64,000 nucleotides of DNA from contig JAFXTC010000038.1 of the NCBI GenBank assembly GCA_017525235.1, positions 1-64,000 of the forward strand, written 5' to 3'. The stretch is from Bacteroidaceae bacterium (lineage in GTDB: Bacteria; Bacteroidota; Bacteroidia; Bacteroidales; Bacteroidaceae). The notes under the pieces were generated by a model, which was not told the DNA's origin, made no database searches, and saw only the letters and a program-made list of their open reading frames with translations. Position numbers and translations under genes: made by a program. Shown in pieces: positions 51,386 to 60,098 of this stretch (position 1 is its first letter; every line of letters starts with the position of its first letter).

Positions 51386-52482
51386 CATTATTCACATGTC
51401 ATGAAGACCCTAATTATGGTAGCATGCTACAAGCCTATGCGCTTGTGGCAGCCATTAAATCATTTGGTTACGAAGCCGAGTATATTTCTTATAGGAACTA
51501 TCCCTATCAGTCTTGGTTGATAAGGGTAATTAAGACGATTGTAAGACATTTGGGATTAAAGAAAAGTGTACATGAGTTCAGCTTCTTTGATACGCCTGAA
51601 TTTGCCGACACGCTGAATGCCTTTAAGAGGTTTCATCGTCGATATATCCCATCCTCAAAAAAAATCTACTACAGCAATACTATCAGAACAATTACAGAGC
51701 ACAACGAATACACCAACTATATTATCGGAAGCGATCAGTCTTGGAGTCCATATCTATATGATAGCCGAAAACCATATTTCCTTGACTTTGCAGAGCTCCC
51801 CAAACGGAATGCCTATGCTCCTAGTTTAGGAACCACCAACATATCCGTTGAATATAAGCAACTGCTCCAACAGAAATTATCATTGTTTAATCATCTGTCT
51901 TGTAGAGAAAACTCTAATAGCGAAATGCTCTCTTCTCTTATCGGAAGGGAAGTGAAGAATGTTCTTGACCCGACATTGTTACTTTCCTTTAAAGAATGGG
52001 ATAAGATTGCAACAACTCCAAAGATTAACGGAGATTATATCCTAGCATATATTCTGGGCGAAAAAGACACAATTATAAAATTTGCCGATAACCTTGGTAA
52101 CAAAACCGGTCTACTCGTATATTATATTGTTACCCGCCCAAAACACAAGAATCACAAAAATACGTTGACAGGCATTGGGCCTGATGACTTTGTGGGACTG
52201 GTCAAGCATGCAAAATATGTTGTAACAGACTCTTTCCACGGCACCCTGTTCTGTATTATCTACAAGGTTCAATTCTATGCCTTCAGTAAGCAGAAGGGCG
52301 ATATGAATAACAAGGATAACATTCGAATATTAGAATTCCTAAAGACATTGCGCCTAGAAGAGAGGTTTCAAGATGATAATCACGCGTTTCTATTGGAAAA
52401 CGTGAATTATGAAGAATCCCACCATATACTTCTTTCAATGCAAAAAGAATCTGTTGCGTTCTTAAAATTATGTGTTGAATAA
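51364..52482 (+). CDS. Polysaccharide pyruvyl transferase family protein
   Basis: 372 aa. CsaB-like: GKIALFTCHEDPNYGSMLQAYAL at the N-terminus, IIGSDQSWSP, and the C-terminal DSFHGTLFCIIYKVQFYAF motif typical of the family. It should transfer pyruvate from phosphoenolpyruvate to a sugar of the repeat unit as a ketal, giving the polymer a negative charge. Coupled by overlap to the iron-sulfur protein gene upstream. Confidence 0.9.
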   Translation: MEGQGKIALFTCHEDPNYGSMLQAYALVAAIKSFGYEAEYISYRNYPYQSWLIRVIKTIVRHLGLKKSVHEFSFFDTPEFADTLNAFKRFHRRYIPSSKKIYYSNTIRTITEHNEYTNYIIGSDQSWSPYLYDSRKPYFLDFAELPKRNAYAPSLGTTNISVEYKQLLQQKLSLFNHLSCRENSNSEMLSSLIGREVKNVLDPTLLLSFKEWDKIATTPKINGDYILAYILGEKDTIIKFADNLGNKTGLLVYYIVTRPKHKNHKNTLTGIGPDDFVGLVKHAKYVVTDSFHGTLFCIIYKVQFYAFSKQKGDMNNKDNIRILEFLKTLRLEERFQDDNHAFLLENVNYEESHHILLSMQKESVAFLKLCVE

Positions 52483-52500
52483 TTATCGGAGTCTTGTAAA

Positions 52501-53670
52501 ATGAAAATTGCATATATATTAAATACCACGACGTCTTATAGCGGTGATTCCAAGGCATTTCTGTCTTTGTTGAAAGGTTTGGTCTTAAAGGACATACAAC
52601 CTGTTATCATCGTTCCTAATAGCGATGATATATACCAGACATTCAGGTCTCAGGGGGATAAAGTTTATGCTCTTAAATATAAACATTCTACCTATCCTAA
52701 TATAAATGACATAAAAGATGTATTTTTATTTGTACCAAGAATCTTGGGGCGTCTTTTGCTAAACTACATTGCAACGAGAAAGCTCATTAGCATCTTAAAA
52801 AAAGAGAATGTACAATTGGTTCACACCAACGTGAGTGTAATCAATATTGGTCAACGAGCAGCAAAAGAACTTAGTTTGCCACATATATATCATTTCCGCG
52901 AATATGCTGATCTTGTTGGATTCAGACATTTTCCAAGCAAGGCTTCTTTCCTCAGTTCTATTTGCGAAAAAAACAACTATGCCATTTGCATCACTAGAGG
53001 TGTTCAGCAATACTATCACCTAAACAATTCACATTCTATGGTGATATATGATGGCGTTAGAAGGAAGTCCGAGAATATGCCTATAAGTACTAAAGAGAAT
53101 TATTTCCTTTATGTAGGTAGAATAGAACCGAACAAAGGGTTGCTTGATTTGTTAAAAGCTTACAACAACGCTCAAACACCCAATTATCCATCTTTTCCCA
53201 AGATGAAGGTCGCAGGTGCTTTTTCAGATGTCTCTTATTCGCAAATTATAAATCGTTATATTGAAGAGAATCATCTTGAGAATAATGTTGATTTACTTGG
53301 CGAGCGTAAAGACATAGACCAGCTTATGCAGCATGCACTGGCTTTAATTGTTCCTTCCAAGTTCGAAGGATTTGGCTTCTGCATGGCTGAAGCTATGTTC
53401 AATGGATGTATTGTAGTTGGATATAATGATACTGGAACAAAAGAACAATTCGAAAACGGATTACAACAGACAGGAGAATCCATAGGATTCCCATATAATA
53501 ATAACGAAGAGCTTATCGATTTACTTACGCGGCTTTCTTCCACTCCAGACATTGAGTTAGCTCCTATTCGAGAACGGGCTTTCCATACAGTAAATGAATT
53601 GTATTCTATTGAAAACAATGTCCAGAAAATACATAATTTTTATAAACAACTCAACTTGTTGGCATCATGA
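52501..53670 (+). CDS. Glycosyltransferase family 4
   Basis: 389 aa. GT-B fold: Rossmann-like N-terminal half with TSYSGDSKAFLSLLKGL, and the C-terminal donor-binding half with YFLYVGRIEPNKGLLDLLKAY and the EX7E-type stretch VPSKFEGFGFCMAEAMFNGC (about 283-302). It adds one sugar to the lipid-linked repeat unit on the cytoplasmic side. The stop overlaps the next start by 4 bp. Confidence 0.9.
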   Translation: MKIAYILNTTTSYSGDSKAFLSLLKGLVLKDIQPVIIVPNSDDIYQTFRSQGDKVYALKYKHSTYPNINDIKDVFLFVPRILGRLLLNYIATRKLISILKKENVQLVHTNVSVINIGQRAAKELSLPHIYHFREYADLVGFRHFPSKASFLSSICEKNNYAICITRGVQQYYHLNNSHSMVIYDGVRRKSENMPISTKENYFLYVGRIEPNKGLLDLLKAYNNAQTPNYPSFPKMKVAGAFSDVSYSQIINRYIEENHLENNVDLLGERKDIDQLMQHALALIVPSKFEGFGFCMAEAMFNGCIVVGYNDTGTKEQFENGLQQTGESIGFPYNNNEELIDLLTRLSSTPDIELAPIRERAFHTVNELYSIENNVQKIHNFYKQLNLLAS

Positions 53671-54755
53671 AACCAAGAATATTTGCATATTATCTGCCCC
53701 AATATCATCCTTTCCCCGAAAACGATGAATGGTGGGGAAAGGGATTTACGGAATGGACCAATGTGGCCCGAGCACGTAAACTGTTCCCAGGACACAACCA
53801 ACCACATATTCCTGCCGACCTTGGTTTCTATGACCTCCGTCTTCCCGAAGTGCGCGAACAGCAGGCAGATTTGGCCCGTAAGGCCGGAATCGAAGCATTT
53901 TGTTACTACGAATACTGGTTCGGAAATGGCAAACAACTGATGCAACGTCCTTTCGAGGAAGTTGTTGCATCCGGCAACCCCGATTTCCCATTCTGCCTCT
54001 GTTGGGCAAATCACTCTTGGTACAAGAAATTGTGGGACCCGAATAAACCGGGAAAAGACATTCTTCTTGCAGAGCAAACCTATCCCGGAGAGAAAGACTA
54101 CACCGAGCATTTCCATCACCTCCTGTCCGCATTCAAGGACAAACGCTACGTGAGGGTCAATGGAAAGTTATTCTATGTCATTTATGATGCCATCGGTTTT
54201 AAGGATATTGAAACATTCATTAGCATATGGCGTCGGCTTGCAAAAGAAAATGGCTTGAATGATTTCTTTTTTGTGGCTACCGATTATAATTCTGAGCACA
54301 AAGAGAGCCTACTTGCAAAGGGATTCGACGCCATCAACAACGTGGACTACATCAATATATATCACGTTGCTCCGACGTGGAAGAAAGCTCTTCAGACTAT
54401 AGGAAGAAAGTATCTGGGCATTCCCATGATATATAAATACAAGGATGCAATCCGATATATGCTTCACCCTTCTTGCGTGGAGCGCGAAGTGATTCCCGTT
54501 ATTGCTCCGAACTGGGATCATACGCCTCGTTCGGGTAGAAAGGGTCTTGTTTTTACCCATTGTGCACCGAAGTATTTCAAAGAACTCGCATTCAAAGCCT
54601 TTTCCATGTTGAAGAACAAACCAGCAGAAGAACAGATAGTGATGGTGAAATCATGGAACGAATGGGGTGAGGGCAATTACATGGAACCGGATCTTGAATA
54701 CGGACACGGATATATTGACGCACTTCACGAAGCAGTCATTGAGTCTGACAAATAA
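53667..54755 (+). CDS. WbsX-like protein (GH99-like domain)
   Basis: 362 aa, no signal peptide. Begins KPRIFAYYLPQYHPFPENDEWWGKGFTEWTNV, the hallmark of the WbsX/glycoside hydrolase family 99-like group; KSWNEWGEGNYMEPD near the C-terminus is also conserved. Such proteins are common in O-antigen and capsule loci and are annotated as glycosyltransferases although the fold is that of GH99; the true reaction is not established. Overlaps the GT4 gene by 4 bp. Confidence 0.88.
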   Translation: MKPRIFAYYLPQYHPFPENDEWWGKGFTEWTNVARARKLFPGHNQPHIPADLGFYDLRLPEVREQQADLARKAGIEAFCYYEYWFGNGKQLMQRPFEEVVASGNPDFPFCLCWANHSWYKKLWDPNKPGKDILLAEQTYPGEKDYTEHFHHLLSAFKDKRYVRVNGKLFYVIYDAIGFKDIETFISIWRRLAKENGLNDFFFVATDYNSEHKESLLAKGFDAINNVDYINIYHVAPTWKKALQTIGRKYLGIPMIYKYKDAIRYMLHPSCVEREVIPVIAPNWDHTPRSGRKGLVFTHCAPKYFKELAFKAFSMLKNKPAEEQIVMVKSWNEWGEGNYMEPDLEYGHGYIDALHEAVIESDK

Positions 54756-54772
54756 ACTGTCAGTTTAATCTC

Positions 54773-56494
54773 ATGAAAACGAGGATTGCAATTATAATAA
54801 CTACCATTCTGTTGATGTTGGTAATATGCCAGTCAACATCTGCAACGGATTATCTGTTTCTTAACGGGAAATCCGACTATTCCATAGTTATTCAAGACGA
54901 CGCATCCGTTTCCGAACACACTGCAGCAAAGGATTTTCAGTCTGTCATAAGGCAAATCAGCGGAGTCACTTTGCCAATTGTCACACGTTCTGCCAGAAAA
55001 GGTATCTATATCGGATGGACGCCGCAAACAGGTGTGCCACAACCCAAAAACACCGACGAGTCCTTCACACACAAAACAATTGGCAACAGTCTTTATATCT
55101 TCGGAGGTTGTGAGCGTGGAACCATGTATGGTGTATTTCGCTTTCTTGAACGGGAACTGGGTGTGCATTGGTACACCAGTTCGTTCACCAAGATTACAAA
55201 AAGGAAAAATTACGCGCTACCCTCTCTTTCACATAGCGAAAAACCCGTCATCCGCCAACGGTTGGATTTCTATTATGATGCTTTACGACATCATGATTGG
55301 GTTGCACACAATCTGCTGAACACACAATACCTGCTCGCAAACACCCCGTATGGAAATATGTCATCCTACTGGGGCATACATACATTAGAGAAACTAATAC
55401 CACCGAGCAAATATTTCCGCACACATCCGGAATATTTTAGTGTATATAAAGGACGGCGTTCAGACAAAGCTCAGCTCTGCTTGAGCAATGCATCAATGCT
55501 TCGCGAGCTGACGAAGAACTTGTTGGAAGCCATTGCGAAGAATCCCGGTTACTGGTGCTATGACGTGTCACAAAACGACAATCCATGGCCATGTGAATGT
55601 CCTGCATGTCAGCGACTGACAAAAAAGTACGGTGGGCATTCTGGAGCCATGATTTGGTTTGTCAATCAAGTTGCTAACCAGGTGAAACAAATCTATCCCG
55701 ATATATACATCGGCACGTTTGCATATAAATACACCCGGCAAGCACCGAAAAGCGACATTAAGCCTGCCGGCAATGTCGTAGTTCGTCTCTGCGATATTGA
55801 GTGCTGCATGGCACATCCATTGGAAACATGCGAGAAAAACCGCGATTTCCTGTCAGATATGAATGACTGGCGTAAAATAACCAAGAACATATATATCTGG
55901 GACTACACGACAGGTTTCCGTCATTATCTCCTCCCTTTCCCCAATTTCACTGTGCTTGCGGCCAATTTCAGGTATTTCAGCAAATCAAGCGTTATCGGCA
56001 TACTTGAAGAAGGGGTTCACAATGTGCCTTGGGGGGAGTTCTCCGAGTTAAAACAATGGCTTATCGCCAAACTGATGTGGAATCCCTATCAGAACACAGA
56101 TTCACTCGCCACGCAGTTTATCAATGACTACTATGGCAAAGCTGCACCATATATAAAAAGGTATTATGATTTATGCCAGCGACAAGTTTCTGACAGCAAT
56201 CATTTTTCTGTTAAATTAGATTATAATGCAGACATTTTCAGTAAAAGATTCATTGATGAAGGAATGGTGTTGATACAGCGAGCTTTAACTGCGGTAGCCA
56301 ACAATTCCACTGAACTGAAACGCACTCAACGCATCGCTGCTCAACTATATTACCTGAAGTTGCGTAGAAATACCACGACATCCACTATTGATGGAACAAT
56401 TAAACAATTGCAAAACATTATTAAGGATGACCATACGACCATTGACGAACAGGGCACGACCATTGACGAATTTCTGAAAATACACAAACTATGA
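54773..56494 (+). CDS. DUF4838 domain exported protein (glycosidase-like)
   Basis: 573 aa; N-terminal signal sequence (MKTRIAIIITTILLMLVICQSTSA), so it acts outside the cytoplasm, unlike its glycosyltransferase neighbours. Residues about 30-140 resemble the alpha-glucuronidase (GH67) N-terminal domain (VSEHTAAKDFQSVIRQISGV, YGVFRFLERELGVHWY). The DUF4838 core follows, with SQNDNPWPCECPACQ and GILEEGVHNVPWGEFSELKQW. Probably a carbohydrate-active enzyme that edits or cuts the polymer. The C-terminal end contains a short direct repeat (TTIDEQGTTIDEF). Its stop overlaps the next gene by 4 bp, so it is translated in the same operon. Confidence 0.82.
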   Translation: MKTRIAIIITTILLMLVICQSTSATDYLFLNGKSDYSIVIQDDASVSEHTAAKDFQSVIRQISGVTLPIVTRSARKGIYIGWTPQTGVPQPKNTDESFTHKTIGNSLYIFGGCERGTMYGVFRFLERELGVHWYTSSFTKITKRKNYALPSLSHSEKPVIRQRLDFYYDALRHHDWVAHNLLNTQYLLANTPYGNMSSYWGIHTLEKLIPPSKYFRTHPEYFSVYKGRRSDKAQLCLSNASMLRELTKNLLEAIAKNPGYWCYDVSQNDNPWPCECPACQRLTKKYGGHSGAMIWFVNQVANQVKQIYPDIYIGTFAYKYTRQAPKSDIKPAGNVVVRLCDIECCMAHPLETCEKNRDFLSDMNDWRKITKNIYIWDYTTGFRHYLLPFPNFTVLAANFRYFSKSSVIGILEEGVHNVPWGEFSELKQWLIAKLMWNPYQNTDSLATQFINDYYGKAAPYIKRYYDLCQRQVSDSNHFSVKLDYNADIFSKRFIDEGMVLIQRALTAVANNSTELKRTQRIAAQLYYLKLRRNTTTSTIDGTIKQLQNIIKDDHTTIDEQGTTIDEFLKIHKL

Positions 56495-57645
56495 ATATAG
56501 CCTATTTAGGAAAAATACAGTTATCAGATGTAGACCTGTCTTATCTGCACGAAGCACAGAAATTGGCAGATATTACCTACATCATGGAAATATGCCCGCG
56601 CTTCCTTAAAGGACCCGCCTTCAATATAGAGCGTGTCTACAACAAATCAGGCATCTTCAAAGCTGTTGACATCTATCCAGATTTCCGAAGATATGCAGAG
56701 TTTATTGACATCAACAAATTCTACGTAGTCAACACTTGCGGCAGACTATGGCAACTGAAGTCGTTCTGGACACATTTCCTGCTACTTTTATTTCTGATAC
56801 GTCATCGTTTCAATATTATTCATTTAGTATGGCCTCCCAATATCTATGAGTTTACCATTTATGTTTTACGACATAAAATGATACTCACTGTGCACGATCC
56901 ATTCCCACATTCTGGTCTGGATACTTTCATTGTGCGACTGAGAAGAAGATTTGCCTTCTGGTTTATACCACGTTTTATCATACTAAACAAGACTCAGCGA
57001 AAAGATTTTTTGGATTTCTACCATCTGCCTGAACAACGTGTTATCAACAGCCAACTGAGTTGTTATACATACTTACGCACCATTGATACATCACACTGCG
57101 ACAGGCTTTTTGGGCGATACATCCTTTTTGCGGGAAAGATTTCTCCGTATAAAGGTCTTGATTATCTGTTACCTGCCATGAAGAAAGTTCATCATGTCTG
57201 CCCTGACTGTCGGCTCGTTGTTGCTGGCGGGGGAAAATATCACTTCGATATCAGTCAGTATCAGGCTCTCGATTATATCGATATTCGTAACCGCTTTATA
57301 CCCGATGAGGAATTAGTGACGCTCATCAAGCATTGTGCTTTTATGGTATGTCCTTATACCGATGCTACCCAGAGCGGTGTCATTATGTCTGCATTTGCTT
57401 TTAACAAGCCTGTTATTGCCACAAATGTTGGTGGCTTACCCGAAATGGTTCTACATGAGCGTTATGGATTAATCATCAAAGAGAAGGATATCGATGCACA
57501 AGCAGAGAGTATTATAAAGCTTTGGCAAAATCCAGATAAGGTGAACCAATATTCTGAGGAGATAAAACATAGCTATAACAATGGTGAATTGTCATGGGGA
57601 AAGATTACTGCAAATATGATTAAAATTTATAAAAGTTCTATTTAG
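56491..57645 (+). CDS. Glycosyltransferase family 4
   Basis: 384 aa. GT-B fold with LFGRYILFAGKISPYKGLDYLLPAM (donor-half start) and VCPYTDATQSGVIMSAFAFNKPVIATNVGGLPEMV (the EX7E region, with the first Glu replaced by Thr-Gln-Ser-Gly, a form seen in several GT4 enzymes). Adds another sugar to the repeat unit; donor unknown. Coupled to the DUF4838 gene. Confidence 0.88.
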   Translation: MNIAYLGKIQLSDVDLSYLHEAQKLADITYIMEICPRFLKGPAFNIERVYNKSGIFKAVDIYPDFRRYAEFIDINKFYVVNTCGRLWQLKSFWTHFLLLLFLIRHRFNIIHLVWPPNIYEFTIYVLRHKMILTVHDPFPHSGLDTFIVRLRRRFAFWFIPRFIILNKTQRKDFLDFYHLPEQRVINSQLSCYTYLRTIDTSHCDRLFGRYILFAGKISPYKGLDYLLPAMKKVHHVCPDCRLVVAGGGKYHFDISQYQALDYIDIRNRFIPDEELVTLIKHCAFMVCPYTDATQSGVIMSAFAFNKPVIATNVGGLPEMVLHERYGLIIKEKDIDAQAESIIKLWQNPDKVNQYSEEIKHSYNNGELSWGKITANMIKIYKSSI

Positions 57646-57681
57646 ACCAATAAACTTTGTTGCGAATAAAAAGTAAAACGT

Positions 57682-58473
57682 ATGAAAAATATTTTGTCCG
57701 TTGTCATTGTTGAATATCATAGTATAAAAGAGATCATGCAGTGCGTGACATCTTTTAAAACATATATCAATATACCATATGAAATAATAGTATCTTCCAA
57801 CTCCTGTTATACTGAGCAGCAACAAGAGAATATCGACCAGTCAGATGCCAATGTGCGCTGGCTATTTAATGAGCGCAATGGTGGTTTTGCCTACGCTATG
57901 AATGAAGGACTACGTCAGGCAAAAGGCGACTATCTGGTTATTATGAACTCAGACTGCACCTTGGAATCTGACCTTGGCAAAATGATGGATTTTATGGCTA
58001 AGCATCCTAAAGTGGGTGCAATTGCTCCGCAGATGAAAGACTCCGATGGAAACATTCAAGACACGGCTCGCCCGTATGTTAATGTGTCAAGATATGTTGT
58101 GCGACAGTTGAAACGTATAATCGGGAAACGTGAGAGTGTGCTGGATCACATGGATTACAATCGCGTGCAGACGGTGGATTGGCTCATAGGGGCTTTCATC
58201 ATGGTATCCCGTGAAGCGTATGAACGTACAGGAGGATTAGACGACAGTTTTTTTATGTATGCAGAGGATCTGGACTGGTGTACTCGCATTCGTCAAAAAG
58301 GATTGGAGATTGTGTATTATCCACATTGTGTCATCACCTATAAGGGTACACGCCGGGCCAGAAATAATTGGAGATATGCCCGGATTTTCATTCGAAGTCA
58401 TTTCATCTATTGGCGTAAGTTCGGCTTTTTCTCGGGTTATCCGCGTAGAAGGAAGCTTTTCTTTGATGATTGA
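57682..58473 (+). CDS. Glycosyltransferase family 2 (rhamnosyltransferase-like)
   Basis: 263 aa. GT-A fold: LSVVIVEYHSIKEIMQCVTS at the start, NGGFAYAMNEGLRQAKGDYLVIMNSDCTL with the metal-binding NSD (DXD-like), and FMYAEDLDWCTRIRQKG typical of rhamnosyltransferase-like GT2. Last + strand gene of the locus; its 3' end overlaps the convergent WecA-like gene by 37 bp. Confidence 0.9.
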   Translation: MKNILSVVIVEYHSIKEIMQCVTSFKTYINIPYEIIVSSNSCYTEQQQENIDQSDANVRWLFNERNGGFAYAMNEGLRQAKGDYLVIMNSDCTLESDLGKMMDFMAKHPKVGAIAPQMKDSDGNIQDTARPYVNVSRYVVRQLKRIIGKRESVLDHMDYNRVQTVDWLIGAFIMVSREAYERTGGLDDSFFMYAEDLDWCTRIRQKGLEIVYYPHCVITYKGTRRARNNWRYARIFIRSHFIYWRKFGFFSGYPRRRKLFFDD

Positions 58474-59549
58474 GCTGCTGTCTGCCCTACATGCAAAAGT
58501 GCTGTAATCACAGAAGCATAGATGAGCACGTCTACCAAAAGAATAATGGGCAAGATAAAATGGGATTGCCATAGGGCATAATTAATGCCACATATTAAAC
58601 CGAAAAGCACTAAAATACAGGTCAGGGTGCTATGCATTGACAAACCTGCCGCCATGAAGAGATGATGGATATGCGTCTTGTCAGGTTGGAAAATGGCACG
58701 CCCTGAAAGAAATCGCTGAAACGTTACCCGTATAACATCCAGGACAGGAATAAGAAGGAGGGTAACGGATATAAGCATCTGCTCTTCACCGCAATCTACA
58801 GGAGCAATGGGGTGCATAAGACTTTTGATACTCATATAAGCACATATATAGCCTAAAAAAAGGCTTCCAGCATCGCCCATGAAGATTTTATTGTGCCCGA
58901 TTTTTCCAAACACATTAAAGCACCAGAACACTACCAAAGAGCCTACAATAGCGGCATCTAATGATGCGATTAAGGGAAAATCACTCTTTGCGAAGACGTA
59001 GGAATACGCGGATAGAATAAAGATACACAACCCCGATGCAAGGCCATCGATACCATCAATGAGATTTATGGCATTGACAATGGTCATTATGAGAAGCACC
59101 GTGAGCGGATATCCTACCCATATAGAAATCTCATGCATACCAAGGATTCCGTTTAGGTCTGTGATAAGAAGACCGCATAAGGGAAGAAATAATGCTGAGA
59201 TACCTTGTATGACAAATTTATGACTGGCTTTCATTCCAAAGCGGTCATCGAAGATGCCAATGAAATAGACAAGAAATGCTCCTGCCGCCATAACGAGAGT
59301 GGAAATACTAACTATGACCCCAGTTTCTGCCATATCTTCAATGGCATAAAGCGATGCGCTTAAACCTATAATTGCCGCAGGCATAAATACAACGCCACCT
59401 AAACGGGGCACAGGATTCTTATGTACTTTGCGAATGTTGGGACGGTCGAAATAACCGTTTCGTTTACACAAGCATAGAATCCATGGCATTAGCAGCATGG
59501 ATATTAACGCAGATGTAATGAAAGATATGATAATGTAGAATGCAGTCAT
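58437..59549 (-). CDS. wecA: WecA/TagO-like undecaprenyl-phosphate sugar-1-phosphate transferase
   Basis: 370 aa, about eleven membrane helices. MraY/WecA family motifs: RKVHKNPVPRLGGVVF, AINLIDGIDGLASG (catalytic Asp region), GKIGHNKIFMGDAGSLFLGY and the His motif DKTHIHHLFM. It starts repeat-unit synthesis by putting a HexNAc-1-phosphate on undecaprenyl phosphate. Encoded opposite the glycosyltransferase genes with overlapping 3' ends. Confidence 0.92.
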   Translation of the reverse strand: MTAFYIIISFITSALISMLLMPWILCLCKRNGYFDRPNIRKVHKNPVPRLGGVVFMPAAIIGLSASLYAIEDMAETGVIVSISTLVMAAGAFLVYFIGIFDDRFGMKASHKFVIQGISALFLPLCGLLITDLNGILGMHEISIWVGYPLTVLLIMTIVNAINLIDGIDGLASGLCIFILSAYSYVFAKSDFPLIASLDAAIVGSLVVFWCFNVFGKIGHNKIFMGDAGSLFLGYICAYMSIKSLMHPIAPVDCGEEQMLISVTLLLIPVLDVIRVTFQRFLSGRAIFQPDKTHIHHLFMAAGLSMHSTLTCILVLFGLICGINYALWQSHFILPIILLVDVLIYASVITALLHVGQTAAQSSKKSFLLRG

Positions 59550-59645
59550 ATATCCGTTTATATAATATAAACGTTCTTTAGACTTTTTTTATTGTTCTAA
59601 ACACTGGTTTTTTGTGGGAACAAGCAGACTTTTTGTAAAGTTCCC

Positions 59646-60095
59646 TTAATACTTGCGGAAACGTAGCGTGCCTTCCTCGCCAGAAAGCACCATTGCGTCA
59701 GAGTTCAGTACGTCAATGTGGAGACGGCCGTTATTAGGAATGCCATATCTTCGTAAAGAGTCAATGTGATAGCAGGTTTTATCTAATTCTGCATCAATGA
59801 CAATTTTGTCTGGGTTGATAATAAGGCTGTCTGAAGTTTGGCGATAGTATGTAAGATAATAACGGCCTTCTTCGCCTGGTAGTTCTTGCAGAACAAGTAA
59901 ATTGTTACGTACCTTATAATATATGGTTGTATCTGGTTTGTTGTAGGCAATGGAGCCGTCTGTCGCTCTCCATTCCACAAGTTGCCACATGCCGCCCAAT
60001 GTACTGTTATCTCGTTTGTTCTCACAACTGGTGTATATGACCAGGGATATAAGTGAGATAATACAATATAGGAAAAAATGCTTTTGATTTTTCAT
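59646..60095 (-). CDS. Lipocalin-like small lipoprotein
   Basis: 149 aa; signal MKNQKHFFLYCIISLISLVIYTSC with lipobox TSC, then ENKRDN. The body starts LGGMWQLVEW, a lipocalin-like first strand, and ends in strands IDVLNSDAMVLSGEEGTLRFRKY, giving a small barrel. Ligand unknown. It sits 3 bp after the Wzi gene stop and 96 bp before the WecA-like start, so it may be a capsule-attachment accessory. Confidence 0.78.
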   Translation of the reverse strand: MKNQKHFFLYCIISLISLVIYTSCENKRDNSTLGGMWQLVEWRATDGSIAYNKPDTTIYYKVRNNLLVLQELPGEEGRYYLTYYRQTSDSLIINPDKIVIDAELDKTCYHIDSLRRYGIPNNGRLHIDVLNSDAMVLSGEEGTLRFRKY

Positions 60096-60098
60096 TTA

